This document shows, one piece after another, positions 33,068-43,548 of a DNA stretch of 64,000 nt; position 1 is the stretch's first letter, and every line of letters starts with the position of its first letter. The stretch comes from Deinandra increscens subsp. villosa (Eukaryota > Streptophyta > Magnoliopsida > Asterales > Asteraceae), in NCBI GenBank assembly GCA_039602395.1, contig JBCNJP010000028.1, positions 682,001 to 746,000 of the forward strand, in the 5' to 3' direction. The notes under the pieces were generated by a model. The model was not told the origin of the DNA. It searched no databases and saw only the letters and a program-made list of their open reading frames with translations. The translations under genes were made by a program, and so were the position numbers.

Positions 33068-35609
33068 TGTCACACCCCCAAAATACCACTAACGGAGTTT
33101 ATACCGTTAAGGGGCGCGACTAGACCAGGATCCACAACCATAGTTACAAATACTAAACGAATCAGGGTTAGTTCAAACACAAGATAGAAATCAAAATCTT
33201 AAATTACATACGCAGCGGAAAATTAATTGTCTTTAGCACTAACCACGTGCCTTACATAAACGTTGTTTTAAATTCCCGAAATAGTTCAATTAAAATAGAG
33301 GTCTTCACGTGCCATGCCAACCCGCTCCGGATACTCCTTAGCGATCTGCAAAAGTTTAAACCACGCAAGTGTCAACCTAACGGTTGGTGAGTTCACAGTG
33401 GGCTTGTCATGCATTGGCCCAGTCTCATAATCATAGTTCGTATCAAAATGTACTTACAAAATATTCATTTGTGAAAAGCAATGCTCGTATTTAATTCTCA
33501 GTTTATAAATGGTTTGTCCGTGACCACGTCATCGGGTATGTACTAGTTCCGTAAAGTTAAAGGACTCAACCGATATCGCGGGTAGCTAATCCGTTGTTCC
33601 ATGCTCTAAGGAAGTTTGTACCAAAGCTGACTTATTTTGTGGGGGCCGAGCCATCCCGTACGGTGCGGACCAAGTCATCGCGGTTTCTGCCTCCCCCGTG
33701 TCCTCTCGGGACCACGGTCAAATAGGCTGATATTGTTCCTCCGTGCACTTCCCGTGCCACGGGGCGGAGTTTGTCAAACTCCAGTAGATCTACCCAACAT
33801 CCCCTCGCTTTCACAAATTAATGGCACAATTAAGTTGAGGACTTTTAAGTTATAAGGCATCCTTAGAAAACATGTGATATCATATGGTTTAGACTTTAAC
33901 CTACACTAGCCATATTAAAATGTTTTCAGTTTTGTTTCAAAAAGCAGTTTGATCAAAGTTCACAAGTGTTCCCATAAAACACTTCAGTTCATCAAGTGGG
34001 TGCCGAGCATCCCGGGTTCTCATGTTTATCAGTGAGGTGCCTAGCACTCTCGAGTTTATCAGCATTGTTTTCGTTAAGTTATTCTGTGTGGCCCATCGGA
34101 CTCACGGTAAGCGGGTTAGTGACACTCACCTTTGGTTGCACAGCTACTCTTCACGTAATCCGAATATTGTTGTTTAACGAAGACCTAGAACACGTTTAGG
34201 TCTTAGGTATTAGTTTCGTGTCTAATCTTTACTTAACGTCACTATGGCCCATAACATAGCACGTTGCAACTATGACTCGACATACCGACACACGACACCA
34301 ATGGTTGATCATAAGCAAGGGTTTATATAAATCAGATATCAAACATGTTTCATCATGGCATAATCATGTAAGTCATGGCATAACACTTAAGCAAATTTCA
34401 CAAGTTTGGTTTTTTTGGGTCAGGTCTTAGTTTCGCTAGCATAGTTTCGCTAGGCAGTTTCGCTAGGTGCACGGGCAGCACTTTCGCTAGGCAATGCCCG
34501 GTAACACAGTTTCGCTAGGCTAGTTTCGCCCGAAACTGCTGACGCAGTTTCGCTAGCCTAGTTTCGCAGGGAAACTGGTTTGAACTTTCGTTCAGGTATT
34601 TCGCTCGATAGTTTCGCTCGAGCTGGTCTGGTCAGGTTCCCGGCGACACTATAGTTTCGCTGGTCAGTGTCGCTGGAAGGAGATGTAATTTCGCTACTTA
34701 GTTTCGCCCAGAGAACAGGCAGTTTCGCTGGTCGCGAAAAACATACGGATTTGCCTAAAAATCAACCTAACAGCTTCTGATCATACATGCAATTCATTAT
34801 CTAGTATCCCTAGGCATTTACCAACATAAATCAAGCAGCTTTAACAAGTTTAACATGCATTTTGATCATCAATTCTCTAAAATGGGTTCAAAACCCTAAA
34901 ATGAACTAATTTGCACAAATCTCTAATATGGATGGATTTCACACGTAAAGTTATCAACTTTGTTACAGATCTAGCATCCTAAAGCATATATACAGAAGAT
35001 CAAGCAATATCATGAAGGTTTGGTCATGCTTTTTAAGAAAAACACATATAAAACACATAATGGAGGTTTTTGGGACTCACGGTTCGATCTCCTAGCTTGG
35101 TAGATGATGGTTCGAGGCTGAGATCTCGACAACTTGGTGTGAACCTCGACTGACCAGAATCTCCAGGAGAAAAGAGTGTGTGTGTGTTTGTTGTGATATG
35201 AGGCAAATGAGGCTACTAGGGTTTATTAAGTTTATTTATATCAGGGGCTAGTTTCGCTGGCAGTTTCGCTGGCTGGCGAAACTGGCTCTGATCTCGGACA
35301 CATTGATCAGTCTAGCCTGCTACCGGGCGAATCTGTAATTTCGCTCGGTAGTTTCGCTGACTACCAAATTTAGGCAATTTTCACATAATCAAGTATTTAC
35401 AATTAATCATGCTATTCACAATAATAAGTCATGTATTTAAATCACATTGCACATAAAGACAATCAATGATGAACACATAACACATATGGACGGTTCGGTG
35501 ATCAACCAAAGGTCGTGGACGTATTCGGCCTAGTTATGCATTAGCTACTTATAACGTAACTAACGGGTTTGTCTAACGGAAGTTAACCTTGAAATTCTCG
35601 GGTGTCACA
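33068..35609 (-). mobile_element. Full LTR of the young Tekay-like element (LTR1, 2,542 bp)
   Basis: In the minus sense it runs from TGTGACACCCGAG to GGGGGTGTGACA. It differs from LTR2 (40798-43338) at only a handful of positions (for example near 33714, 33751 and 33891), so the insertion is very recent. It carries many AGTTTCGCT-type motifs in both orientations at 34429-34735 and 35249-35360. Short ORFs such as 33996-34199 recur in LTR2 and are not genes. The sense 5' part contains 'tatataaataaac'-like sequence typical of an LTR promoter. Confidence 0.92.
34429..35360. repeat. AGTTTCGCT motif array in the LTR
   Basis: At least a dozen exact AGTTTCGC copies (34429, 34443, 34456, 34508, 34521, 34546 and onward) plus variants such as AATTTCGCT and AGTGTCGCT, some as inverted pairs ('gtttcgcccgaaac'). 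The array recurs in every LTR copy of this element in the window. Confidence 0.85.
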
Positions 35610-35768
35610 TCATTCCCCTGAAATTGGAATTTTCGTCCCGAAAATTATTCTTGTGTCGTAGCGTTCGCAGCATCAGCTGTCGTCGTTGCTATCGTCGCTG
35701 GGGAAAGAAAGCAAAAAGTTTTAGGGTTGTCACATCCTCCTCCCGTTAAGGAATTTTGGTCCCCAAAA
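35610..35768 (-). other. 3' untranslated end and polypurine tract
   Basis: In the minus sense a purine-rich 'caggggaatga' stands directly before the LTR start TGTGACA, preceded by 'ttcgggacgaaaattcc'. This is the plus-strand primer region of the element. The same arrangement is at 43339-43498 and, inverted, at 45725-45883. Confidence 0.8.
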
Positions 35769-38700
35769 TTAAATCATACCATGAGTTTCCGTGGACGTTT
35801 GCTCGAACAGGTGAGGATACTTTTTCTTCATCTGATCCTCACGTTCCCAAGTATATTCAGGTCCACGTCTTGAGTTCCATCGCACCTTGACGATCGGAAT
35901 CTTGCTACGTTTGAGGGCTTTCTCCTCGCGTCCCATGATTTCTACCGGTTGCTCGATGAATCTCAAATGTTCGTCAATTTCCAATTCCTCCAAGGGAATT
36001 ATTTCGATGTCTTCAGCCAGACATTTCTTTAGATTGGAAACGTGAAACACGTTGTGAACTCCATCGAGTTCAGCAGGGAGTTGCAATCGATAGGCCACCG
36101 GGCCTACTTCCCCAATAATTTCAAACGGACCGATGTAGCGAGGATTTAACTTTCCACGCTTCCCGAAGCGTATCACTCCCTTCCAAGGAGATACCTTCAA
36201 CAATACTTTGTCACCCACCTCAAACTTTAGAGGTTTTCGGCGTTTGTCGGCATAACTCTTTTGTCGATCACGTGCTGCAGCTAGCCGTTGCCTAATTTGA
36301 ATAATCCGTTCGGTCATATCATGGATAACTTCCGGTCCAGTGAGCCCTTTCTCACCTGTTTCAGCCCAACACACGGGCGATCTACATTTTCTGCCATAAA
36401 GTGCTTCAAAAGGTGCAGCACCTATACTTGAATGATAACTATTGTTGTAAGAGAACTCCACCAGTGGGAGGTGAGTCTCCCAATCTTTCCCAAAATCCAG
36501 AACACAAGCTCGGAGCATATCTTCTAAGGTTTGAATCGTTCGTTCCGTCTGACCGTCAGTCTGCGGGTGATAAGCTGTGCTCATGTCTAGTCGGGTTCCC
36601 AATGCTTCCTGCATTGATTGCCATAACCGGGAAGTAAATCGAGGATCTCGATCTGAAATGATAGTCTTAGGCACACCGTGAAGCTTCACAATTTTGTCGA
36701 TGTACAGTTTTGTCAATTTATCCATATTATCACTTTCCTTCATCGGAATGAAATGTGCCGATTTGGTTAGTCGATCGATGACAACCCAAATCGCATCTGG
36801 TTGATTTGATCGATGAGGTAGTCCCGTTACAAAATCCATGGAGATGTCCTCCCATTTCCATTCTGGGATCTTTGGTTGTTGCAGTAAACCAGAAGGCTTT
36901 TGGTATTCAATCTTGACCCTTGAACATGTTAAGCATTTAGCCACATATCGAGCAATGTCGGCTTTCATATTCGGCCACCAATAAAGATTTTTCAAGTCTT
37001 GATACATTTTATCCGATCCAGGGTGCACCGAGTATCTTGATTTGTGAGCCTCGTCCATCACGAGCTCACGGAGATTTCCAAACATTGGAACCCAGATTCT
37101 GTCATTATAATACGTGAGTCCATCGGACTTATCTTCAGAATGGCCATCTATACCACGCAGTGCTTCAGCTGCGAAGTTTTCTGCTTTCAAAGCTTCTCGT
37201 TGGCAGTCACGGATTCGATCCGGTAATCCTGAATGTATTGTAAGTTGAAGCGCTCGTACCCGACGAGGCTTTTCGTATTCTTTTCTGCTCAGGGCATCGG
37301 CCACAACGTTGGCTTTTCCAGGATGATACTTAATGGCCAAATCATAATCATTTAGTAACTCGACCCACCGTCGTTGTCGCATGTTGAGGTCTTTCTGATC
37401 AAAGATGTGCTGTAGACTTTTGTGATCGGTGAATATCGTGCACTTTGTTCCATATAGGTAATGTCTCCAAATCTTAAGTGCATGAACAACGGCTCCCATT
37501 TCCAAATCATGCGTTGTATAGTTCTTTTCTGTATCCTTTAGTTGCCTGGACCCATAGGCAATCACTTTATCTCGTTGCATCAACACGCAACCGAGTCCTT
37601 GAATCGATGCATCGCAGTAAACCACAAAGTCGTCTATTCCATCGGGTAACGCAAGAATTGGAGCCGAACATAACATATCTTTAAGCGTCTGAAACGCGCG
37701 CTCTTCCTTCTCACCCCATCTGTATTGCACTCCTTTGTGCGTTAAGGCCGTTAAGGGTTGAGCCAGTTGAGAGAAACCCTTAATAAACCTTCGATAATAT
37801 CCGGCAAGCCCTAAAAATTGTCGGATCTCCGTTGGCGCTCTTGGGGTAGACCAGTTCTTTATTGCTTCCACTTTGGCTGGATCGACATGAATTCCTTCCT
37901 CATTAACAATGTGTCCAAGAAATTGGACTTCGCGGATCCAAAAATCGCACTTCGAAAACTTAGCATAGAGCTGTTCCTTGCGGAGCAATTCCAGAATAAG
38001 ACGCAGATGCTCCTCGTGTTCTTCCTTTGACTTGGAGTAGATCAAAATATCGTCGATGAAGACTATCACAAACTTATCGAGGTACGGCTTGCACACTCGA
38101 TTCATCAAATCCATAAACACAGCCGGTGCATTGGTTAGCCCAAACGGCATAACCAGGAACTCGTAGTGACCATACCGAGTCCTAAAAGCAGTCTTAGGAA
38201 CATCCTCTTCACGAACACGAAGTTGGTGATATCCAGACCGTAGATCAATCTTTGAAAAGTAGCTTGAACCCTGTAGTTGATCGAAGAGATCGTCGATTCG
38301 AGGAAGTGGATACCGGTTCTTGATCGTAACTTTGTTAAGCTCTCGGTAGTCAATGCACATGCGAAACGTTCCATCCTTCTTCTTAACAAACAGTACCGGA
38401 GCTCCCCATGGAGACGAACTTGGACGAATAAACCCCTTGTCGAGTAGCTCTTGCAGTTGTGAGGAGAGTTCGTTGAGTTCACTTACAGCCAATCGGTAAG
38501 GTGTGCGTGCGATCGGAGCGGCACCTGTAGCTAAATCAATCCCAAACTCAACTTGTCGAAATGGAGGCAAGCCAGGCAGATCTTCAGGAAATACTTCTTG
38601 GAAGTCGCGAACTATCGGGTAATCATTAATTTTGCGCTCGGGATGTGTCGTGTCAGTGACGTTCGCAAGGATCGCGAAGTGACCCTTACGGAGGCATTTC

Positions 38701-39704
38701 TGAGCTTTGAGAAACGAGATAATACCAGTTACTACTCCACCCTTTTCACCTTGAACCGTTAATTCTTTACCGTCTTCGAGTGGGATACGAACCACTTTTT
38801 CTTTACATAAGATTTCAGCCCGATTCTCGGATAACCAATCCATTCCTACTATAACGTCGAAACTACCAATTGGGAAAGGCATAAGGTCGATTCCTAGGGT
38901 ATGGCCCGCTAGTTCTAGCTTACAATCCTTAACTATCTGGGTAGTATCATGAAGTTTACCATTTGCTAGTTCTACCACATATTTAGCGTCTAAGTTGATC
39001 GGTTTAGCATTAATTATTCTAGCAAATTTAGTGGAAATAAAACTTTTCTCAGCACCAGAATCAAATAAAACAGTAGCAAAGAAACCGTTCAAAATAAATT
39101 TACCATTTATCACGTTGGCGTCATTGCGAGCTTCACCCTGGCCCATGACGAAAGCTCGACCTCTACCATTTCCACCATTCCCGTTTCCACCATTACCATT
39201 ACCTCCGCCGTTACCATTCCCACCGTTATTTCCCTGATTGCCATTACCTTGTCTTCTTAGCTGAGGACAGTCTCTCTTGATGTGACCTTGAGCACCACAC
39301 TCAAAGCAGCCACGGGCTCCCCCATTGTTGTTGTTCTGGTTCTGACCGTTGTTGTTCCCATTACCCCGATTGTTCCCATAGTTGTTGTTCCTCCTGGGGC
39401 GGTTTTGCTGCTCGGGTAGAGTTGCCCAACAGTCCTTCGCTTCGTGGCCCCCTTTACCACACCTTTCACAATTCTGATTCTTCCTACAAACACCAGCATG
39501 ATGCTTCCCGCATCTGTTGCACAAGGGCAGGTTACCCTTGTAGTTGCTCTGACCATTTCCGCCCTGGCGGTAGTTACCACTGTTATTCCCAGACCTCTTG
39601 CTTTGACCTTGGGAGTTATAAGACCTCCCAGTGCTGTTTCCAACACTCTGAACATTCATCGAGTTTTCAGGAGCTTCATCATCAGCTTTTCTCTTGCCAC
39701 TCAA
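35769..39704 (-). CDS. Tekay-like Ty3/gypsy Gag-Pol polyprotein, open but lacking the gag N-terminus
   Basis: A 1311-codon uninterrupted minus-strand frame. Residues 62-92 hold two zinc-binding clusters ('CNRCGKHHAGVC', 'CERCGKGGHEAKDC'); a CCHC knuckle is at 133-146 ('CFECGAQGHIKRDC'); the protease motif 'FDSGAEKSF' is near 215. RT follows with 'MPFGLTNAPAVF' and 'FIDDILIYS', RNase H with 'VYCDASIQGLG', integrase with 'HKSRYSVHPGSDKMYQDL' and 'CLTCSRVK', and core acids in 'ISMDFVTGLP', 'IISDRDPRFTSR' and 'GQTERTIQTLEDML'. The C-terminus 'RRGPEYTWEREDQM' is a Tekay-type chromodomain, which directs integration to marked chromatin. The frame stays open upstream of the chosen ATG to 39754, where an inverted LTR fragment starts, so the capsid part of gag is missing. 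The enzymes look intact; particle formation would need gag from elsewhere. Confidence 0.93.
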   Translation of the reverse strand: MSGKRKADDEAPENSMNVQSVGNSTGRSYNSQGQSKRSGNNSGNYRQGGNGQSNYKGNLPLCNRCGKHHAGVCRKNQNCERCGKGGHEAKDCWATLPEQQNRPRRNNNYGNNRGNGNNNGQNQNNNNGGARGCFECGAQGHIKRDCPQLRRQGNGNQGNNGGNGNGGGNGNGGNGNGGNGRGRAFVMGQGEARNDANVINGKFILNGFFATVLFDSGAEKSFISTKFARIINAKPINLDAKYVVELANGKLHDTTQIVKDCKLELAGHTLGIDLMPFPIGSFDVIVGMDWLSENRAEILCKEKVVRIPLEDGKELTVQGEKGGVVTGIISFLKAQKCLRKGHFAILANVTDTTHPERKINDYPIVRDFQEVFPEDLPGLPPFRQVEFGIDLATGAAPIARTPYRLAVSELNELSSQLQELLDKGFIRPSSSPWGAPVLFVKKKDGTFRMCIDYRELNKVTIKNRYPLPRIDDLFDQLQGSSYFSKIDLRSGYHQLRVREEDVPKTAFRTRYGHYEFLVMPFGLTNAPAVFMDLMNRVCKPYLDKFVIVFIDDILIYSKSKEEHEEHLRLILELLRKEQLYAKFSKCDFWIREVQFLGHIVNEEGIHVDPAKVEAIKNWSTPRAPTEIRQFLGLAGYYRRFIKGFSQLAQPLTALTHKGVQYRWGEKEERAFQTLKDMLCSAPILALPDGIDDFVVYCDASIQGLGCVLMQRDKVIAYGSRQLKDTEKNYTTHDLEMGAVVHALKIWRHYLYGTKCTIFTDHKSLQHIFDQKDLNMRQRRWVELLNDYDLAIKYHPGKANVVADALSRKEYEKPRRVRALQLTIHSGLPDRIRDCQREALKAENFAAEALRGIDGHSEDKSDGLTYYNDRIWVPMFGNLRELVMDEAHKSRYSVHPGSDKMYQDLKNLYWWPNMKADIARYVAKCLTCSRVKIEYQKPSGLLQQPKIPEWKWEDISMDFVTGLPHRSNQPDAIWVVIDRLTKSAHFIPMKESDNMDKLTKLYIDKIVKLHGVPKTIISDRDPRFTSRLWQSMQEALGTRLDMSTAYHPQTDGQTERTIQTLEDMLRACVLDFGKDWETHLPLVEFSYNNSYHSSIGAAPFEALYGRKCRSPVCWAETGEKGLTGPEVIHDMTERIIQIRQRLAAARDRQKSYADKRRKPLKFEVGDKVLLKVSPWKGVIRFGKRGKLNPRYIGPFEIIGEVGPVAYRLQLPAELDGVHNVFHVSNLKKCLAEDIEIIPLEELEIDEHLRFIEQPVEIMGREEKALKRSKIPIVKVRWNSRRGPEYTWEREDQMKKKYPHLFEQTSTETHGMI

Positions 39705-39754
39705 GGCAGTCTTCTCGGTGGCTTTTGCAGGTAGTGTACCTTTCTCGACCTCTT

Positions 39755-40797
39755 GATCAGAGCCAGTTTCGCCAGCCAGCGAAACTGCCAGCGAAACTAG
39801 CCCCTGATATAAATAAACTTAATAAACCCTAGTAGCCTCATTTGCCTCATATCACAACAAACACACACACACTCTTTTCTCCTGGAGATTCTGGTCAGTC
39901 GAGGTTCACACCAAGTTGTCGAGATCTCAGCCTCGAACCATCATCTACCAAGCTAGGAGATCGAACCGTGAGTCCCAAAAACCTCCATTATGTGTTTTAT
40001 ATGTGTTTTTCTTAAAAAGCATGACCAAACCTTCATGATATTGCTTGATCTTCTGTATATATGCTTTAGGATGCTAGATCTGTAACAAAGTTGATAACTT
40101 TACGTGTGAAATCCATCCATATTAGAGATTTGTGCAAATTAGTTCATTTTAGGGTTTTGAACCCATTTTAGAGAATTGATGATCAAAATGCATGTTAAAC
40201 TTGTTAAAGCTGCTTGATTTATGTTGGTAAATGCCTAGGGATACTAGATAATGAATTGCATGTATGATCAGAAGCTGTTAGGTTGATTTTTAGGCAAATC
40301 CGTATGTTTTTCGCGACCAGCGAAACTGCCTGTTCTCTGGGCGAAACTAAGTAGCGAAATTACATCTCCTTCCAGCGACACTGACCAGCGAAACTATAGT
40401 GTCGCCGGGAACCTGACCAGACCAGCTCGAGCGAAACTATCGAGCGAAATACCTGAACGAAAGTTCAAACCAGTTTCCCTGCGAAACTAGGCTAGCGAAA
40501 CTGCGTCAGCAGTTTCGGGCGAAACTAGCCTAGCGAAACTGTGTTACCGGGCATTGCCTAGCGAAAGTGCTGCCCGTGCACCTAGCGAAACTGCCTAGCG
40601 AAACTATGCTAGCGAAACTAAGACCTGACCCAAAAAAACCAAACTTGTGAAATTTGCTTAAGTGTTATGCCATGACTTACATGATTATGCCATGATGAAA
40701 CATGTTTGATATCTGATTTATATAAACCCTTGCTTATGATCAACCATTGGTGTCGTGTGTCGGTATGTCGAGTCATAGTTGCAACGTGCTATGTTAC
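39755..40797 (+). mobile_element. Inverted LTR fragment inside the young element
   Basis: In the plus sense it matches 46203-47230, that is, an interior part of the LTR lacking both termini. The left junction with the gag frame shares 'gatcag', and the right junction abuts the intact terminus of LTR2. It carries the motif array in the opposite orientation to LTR1 and LTR2. Confidence 0.88.
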
Positions 40798-43338
40798 TGT
40801 CACACCCCCAAAATACCACTAACGGAGTTTATACCGTTAAGGGGCGCGACTAGACCAGGATCCACAACCATAGTTACAAATACTAAACGAATCAGGGTTA
40901 GTTCAAACACAAGATAGAAATCAAAATCTTAAATTACATACGCAGCGGAAAATTAATTGTCTTTAGCACTAACCACGTGCCTTACATAAACGTTGTTTTA
41001 AATTCCCGAAATAGTTCAATTAAAATAGAGGTCTTCACGTGCCATGCCAACCCGCTCCGGATACTCCTTAGCGATCTGCAAAAGTTTAAACCACGCAAGT
41101 GTCAACCTAACGGTTGGTGAGTTCACAGTGGGCTTGTCATGCATTGGCCCAGTCTCATAATCATAGTTCGTATCAAAATGTACTTACAAAATATTCATTT
41201 GTGAAAAGCAATGCTCGTATTTAATTCTCAGTTTATAAATGGTTTGTCCGTGACCACGTCATCGGGTATGTACTAGTTCCGTAAAGTTAAAGGACTCAAC
41301 CGATATCGCGGGTAGCTAATCCGTTGTTCCATGCTCTAAGGAAGTTTGTACCAAAGCTGACTTATTTTGTGGGGGCCGAGCCATCCCGTACGGTGCGGAC
41401 CAAGTCATCGCGGTTTCTGCCTCCCCCGTGTCCTCTCGGGACCACAGTCAAATAGGCTGATATTGTTCCTCGTGCACTTCCCGTGCCACGGGGCGGAGTT
41501 TGTCAAACTCCAGTAGATCTACCCAACATCCCCTCGCTTTCACAAATTAATGGCACAATTAAGTTGAGGACTTTTAAGTTATAAGGCATCCTTAGAAAAC
41601 ATGTGATATCATATGGTTTAGTCTTTAACCTACACTAGCCATATTAAAATGTTTTCAGTTTTGTTTCAAAAAGCAGTTTGATCAAAGTTCACAAGTGTTC
41701 CCATAAAACACTTCAGTTCATCAAGTGGGTGCCGAGCATCCCGGGTTCTCATGTTTATCAGTGAGGTGCCTAGCACTCTCGAGTTTATCAGCATTGTTTT
41801 CGTTAAGTTATTCTGTGTGGCCCATCGGACTCACGGTAAGCGGGTTAGTGACACTCACCTTTGGTTGCACAGCTACTCTTCACGTAATCCGAATATTGTT
41901 GTTTAACGAAGACCTAGAACACGTTTAGGTCTTAGGTATTAGTTTCGTGTCTAATCTTTACTTAACGTCACTATGGCCCATAACATAGCACGTTGCAACT
42001 ATGACTCGACATACCGACACACGACACCAATGGTTGATCATAAGCAAGGGTTTATATAAATCAGATATCAAACATGTTTCATCATGGCATAATCATGTAA
42101 GTCATGGCATAACACTTAAGCAAATTTCACAAGTTTGGTTTTTTTGGGTCAGGTCTTAGTTTCGCTAGCATAGTTTCGCTAGGCAGTTTCGCTAGGTGCA
42201 CGGGCAGCACTTTCGCTAGGCAATGCCCGGTAACACAGTTTCGCTAGGCTAGTTTCGCCCGAAACTGCTGACGCAGTTTCGCTAGCCTAGTTTCGCAGGG
42301 AAACTGGTTTGAACTTTCGTTCAGGTATTTCGCTCGATAGTTTCGCTCGAGCTGGTCTGGTCAGGTTCCCGGCGACACTATAGTTTCGCTGGTCAGTGTC
42401 GCTGGAAGGAGATGTAATTTCGCTACTTAGTTTCGCCCAGAGAACAGGCAGTTTCGCTGGTCGCGAAAAACATACGGATTTGCCTAAAAATCAACCTAAC
42501 AGCTTCTGATCATACATGCAATTCATTATCTAGTATCCCTAGGCATTTACCAACATAAATCAAGCAGCTTTAACAAGTTTAACATGCATTTTGATCATCA
42601 ATTCTCTAAAATGGGTTCAAAACCCTAAAATGAACTAATTTGCACAAATCTCTAATATGGATGGATTTCACACGTAAAGTTATCAACTTTGTTACAGATC
42701 TAGCATCCTAAAGCATATATACAGAAGATCAAGCAATATCATGAAGGTTTGGTCATGCTTTTTAAGAAAAACACATATAAAACACATAATGGAGGTTTTT
42801 GGGACTCACGGTTCGATCTCCTAGCTTGGTAGATGATGGTTCGAGGCTGAGATCTCGACAACTTGGTGTGAACCTCGACTGACCAGAATCTCCAGGAGAA
42901 AAGAGTGTGTGTGTGTTTGTTGTGATATGAGGCAAATGAGGCTACTAGGGTTTATTAAGTTTATTTATATCAGGGGCTAGTTTCGCTGGCAGTTTCGCTG
43001 GCTGGCGAAACTGGCTCTGATCTCGGACACATTGATCAGTCTAGCCTGCTACCGGGCGAATCTGTAATTTCGCTCGGTAGTTTCGCTGACTACCAAATTT
43101 AGGCAATTTTCACATAATCAAGTATTTACAATTAATCATGCTATTCACAATAATAAGTCATGTATTTAAATCACATTGCACATAAAGACAATCAATGATG
43201 AACACATAACACATATGGACGGTTCGGTGATCAACCAAAGGTCGTGGACGTATTCGGCCTAGTTATGCATTAGCTACTTATAACGTAACTAACGGGTTTG
43301 TCTAACGGAAGTTAACCTTGAAATTCTCGGGTGTCACA
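40798..43338 (-). mobile_element. Second full LTR of the young element (LTR2, 2,541 bp)
   Basis: Same orientation and termini as LTR1. Sequence is almost identical, with one single-base deletion near 41490 and a few substitutions. In its sense orientation it is followed by the inverted LTR fragment and not by a primer-binding site, so it is not a functional 5' LTR. Confidence 0.92.
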
Positions 43339-43548
43339 TCATTCCCCTGAAATTGGAATTTTCGTCCCGAAAATTATTCTTGTGTCTTAGCGTTCGCAGC
43401 ATCAGCTGTCGTCGTTGCTATCGTCGCTGGGGAAAGAAAGCAAAAAGTTTTAGGGTTGTCACATCCTCCTCCCGTTAAGGAATTTTGGTCCCCAAAATTA
43501 AATCATACCATGAGTTTCCGTGGACGTTTGCTCGAACAGGTGAGGATA
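43339..43548 (-). mobile_element. Short 3' internal end, minus orientation, next to an inversion point
   Basis: Repeats 35610-35819: polypurine tract, untranslated end and the last codons of the polyprotein. At about 43547 ('gaggatatttttggatccg') the sequence flips to the plus-sense internal region; the join shares a short T-run, pointing to a microhomology junction. Confidence 0.85.

Noticed and set aside
33996..34199. Identical 67-codon ORFs at 33996-34199 and 41725-41928
   Set aside because: They are the same position in two copies of one LTR and have no protein-like features.
36401..36637. Plus-strand frames within 36401-39832, and minus-strand frames within 43475-45092
   Set aside because: They are antisense shadows of the gypsy polyprotein and recur at mirrored positions in the inverted copy.
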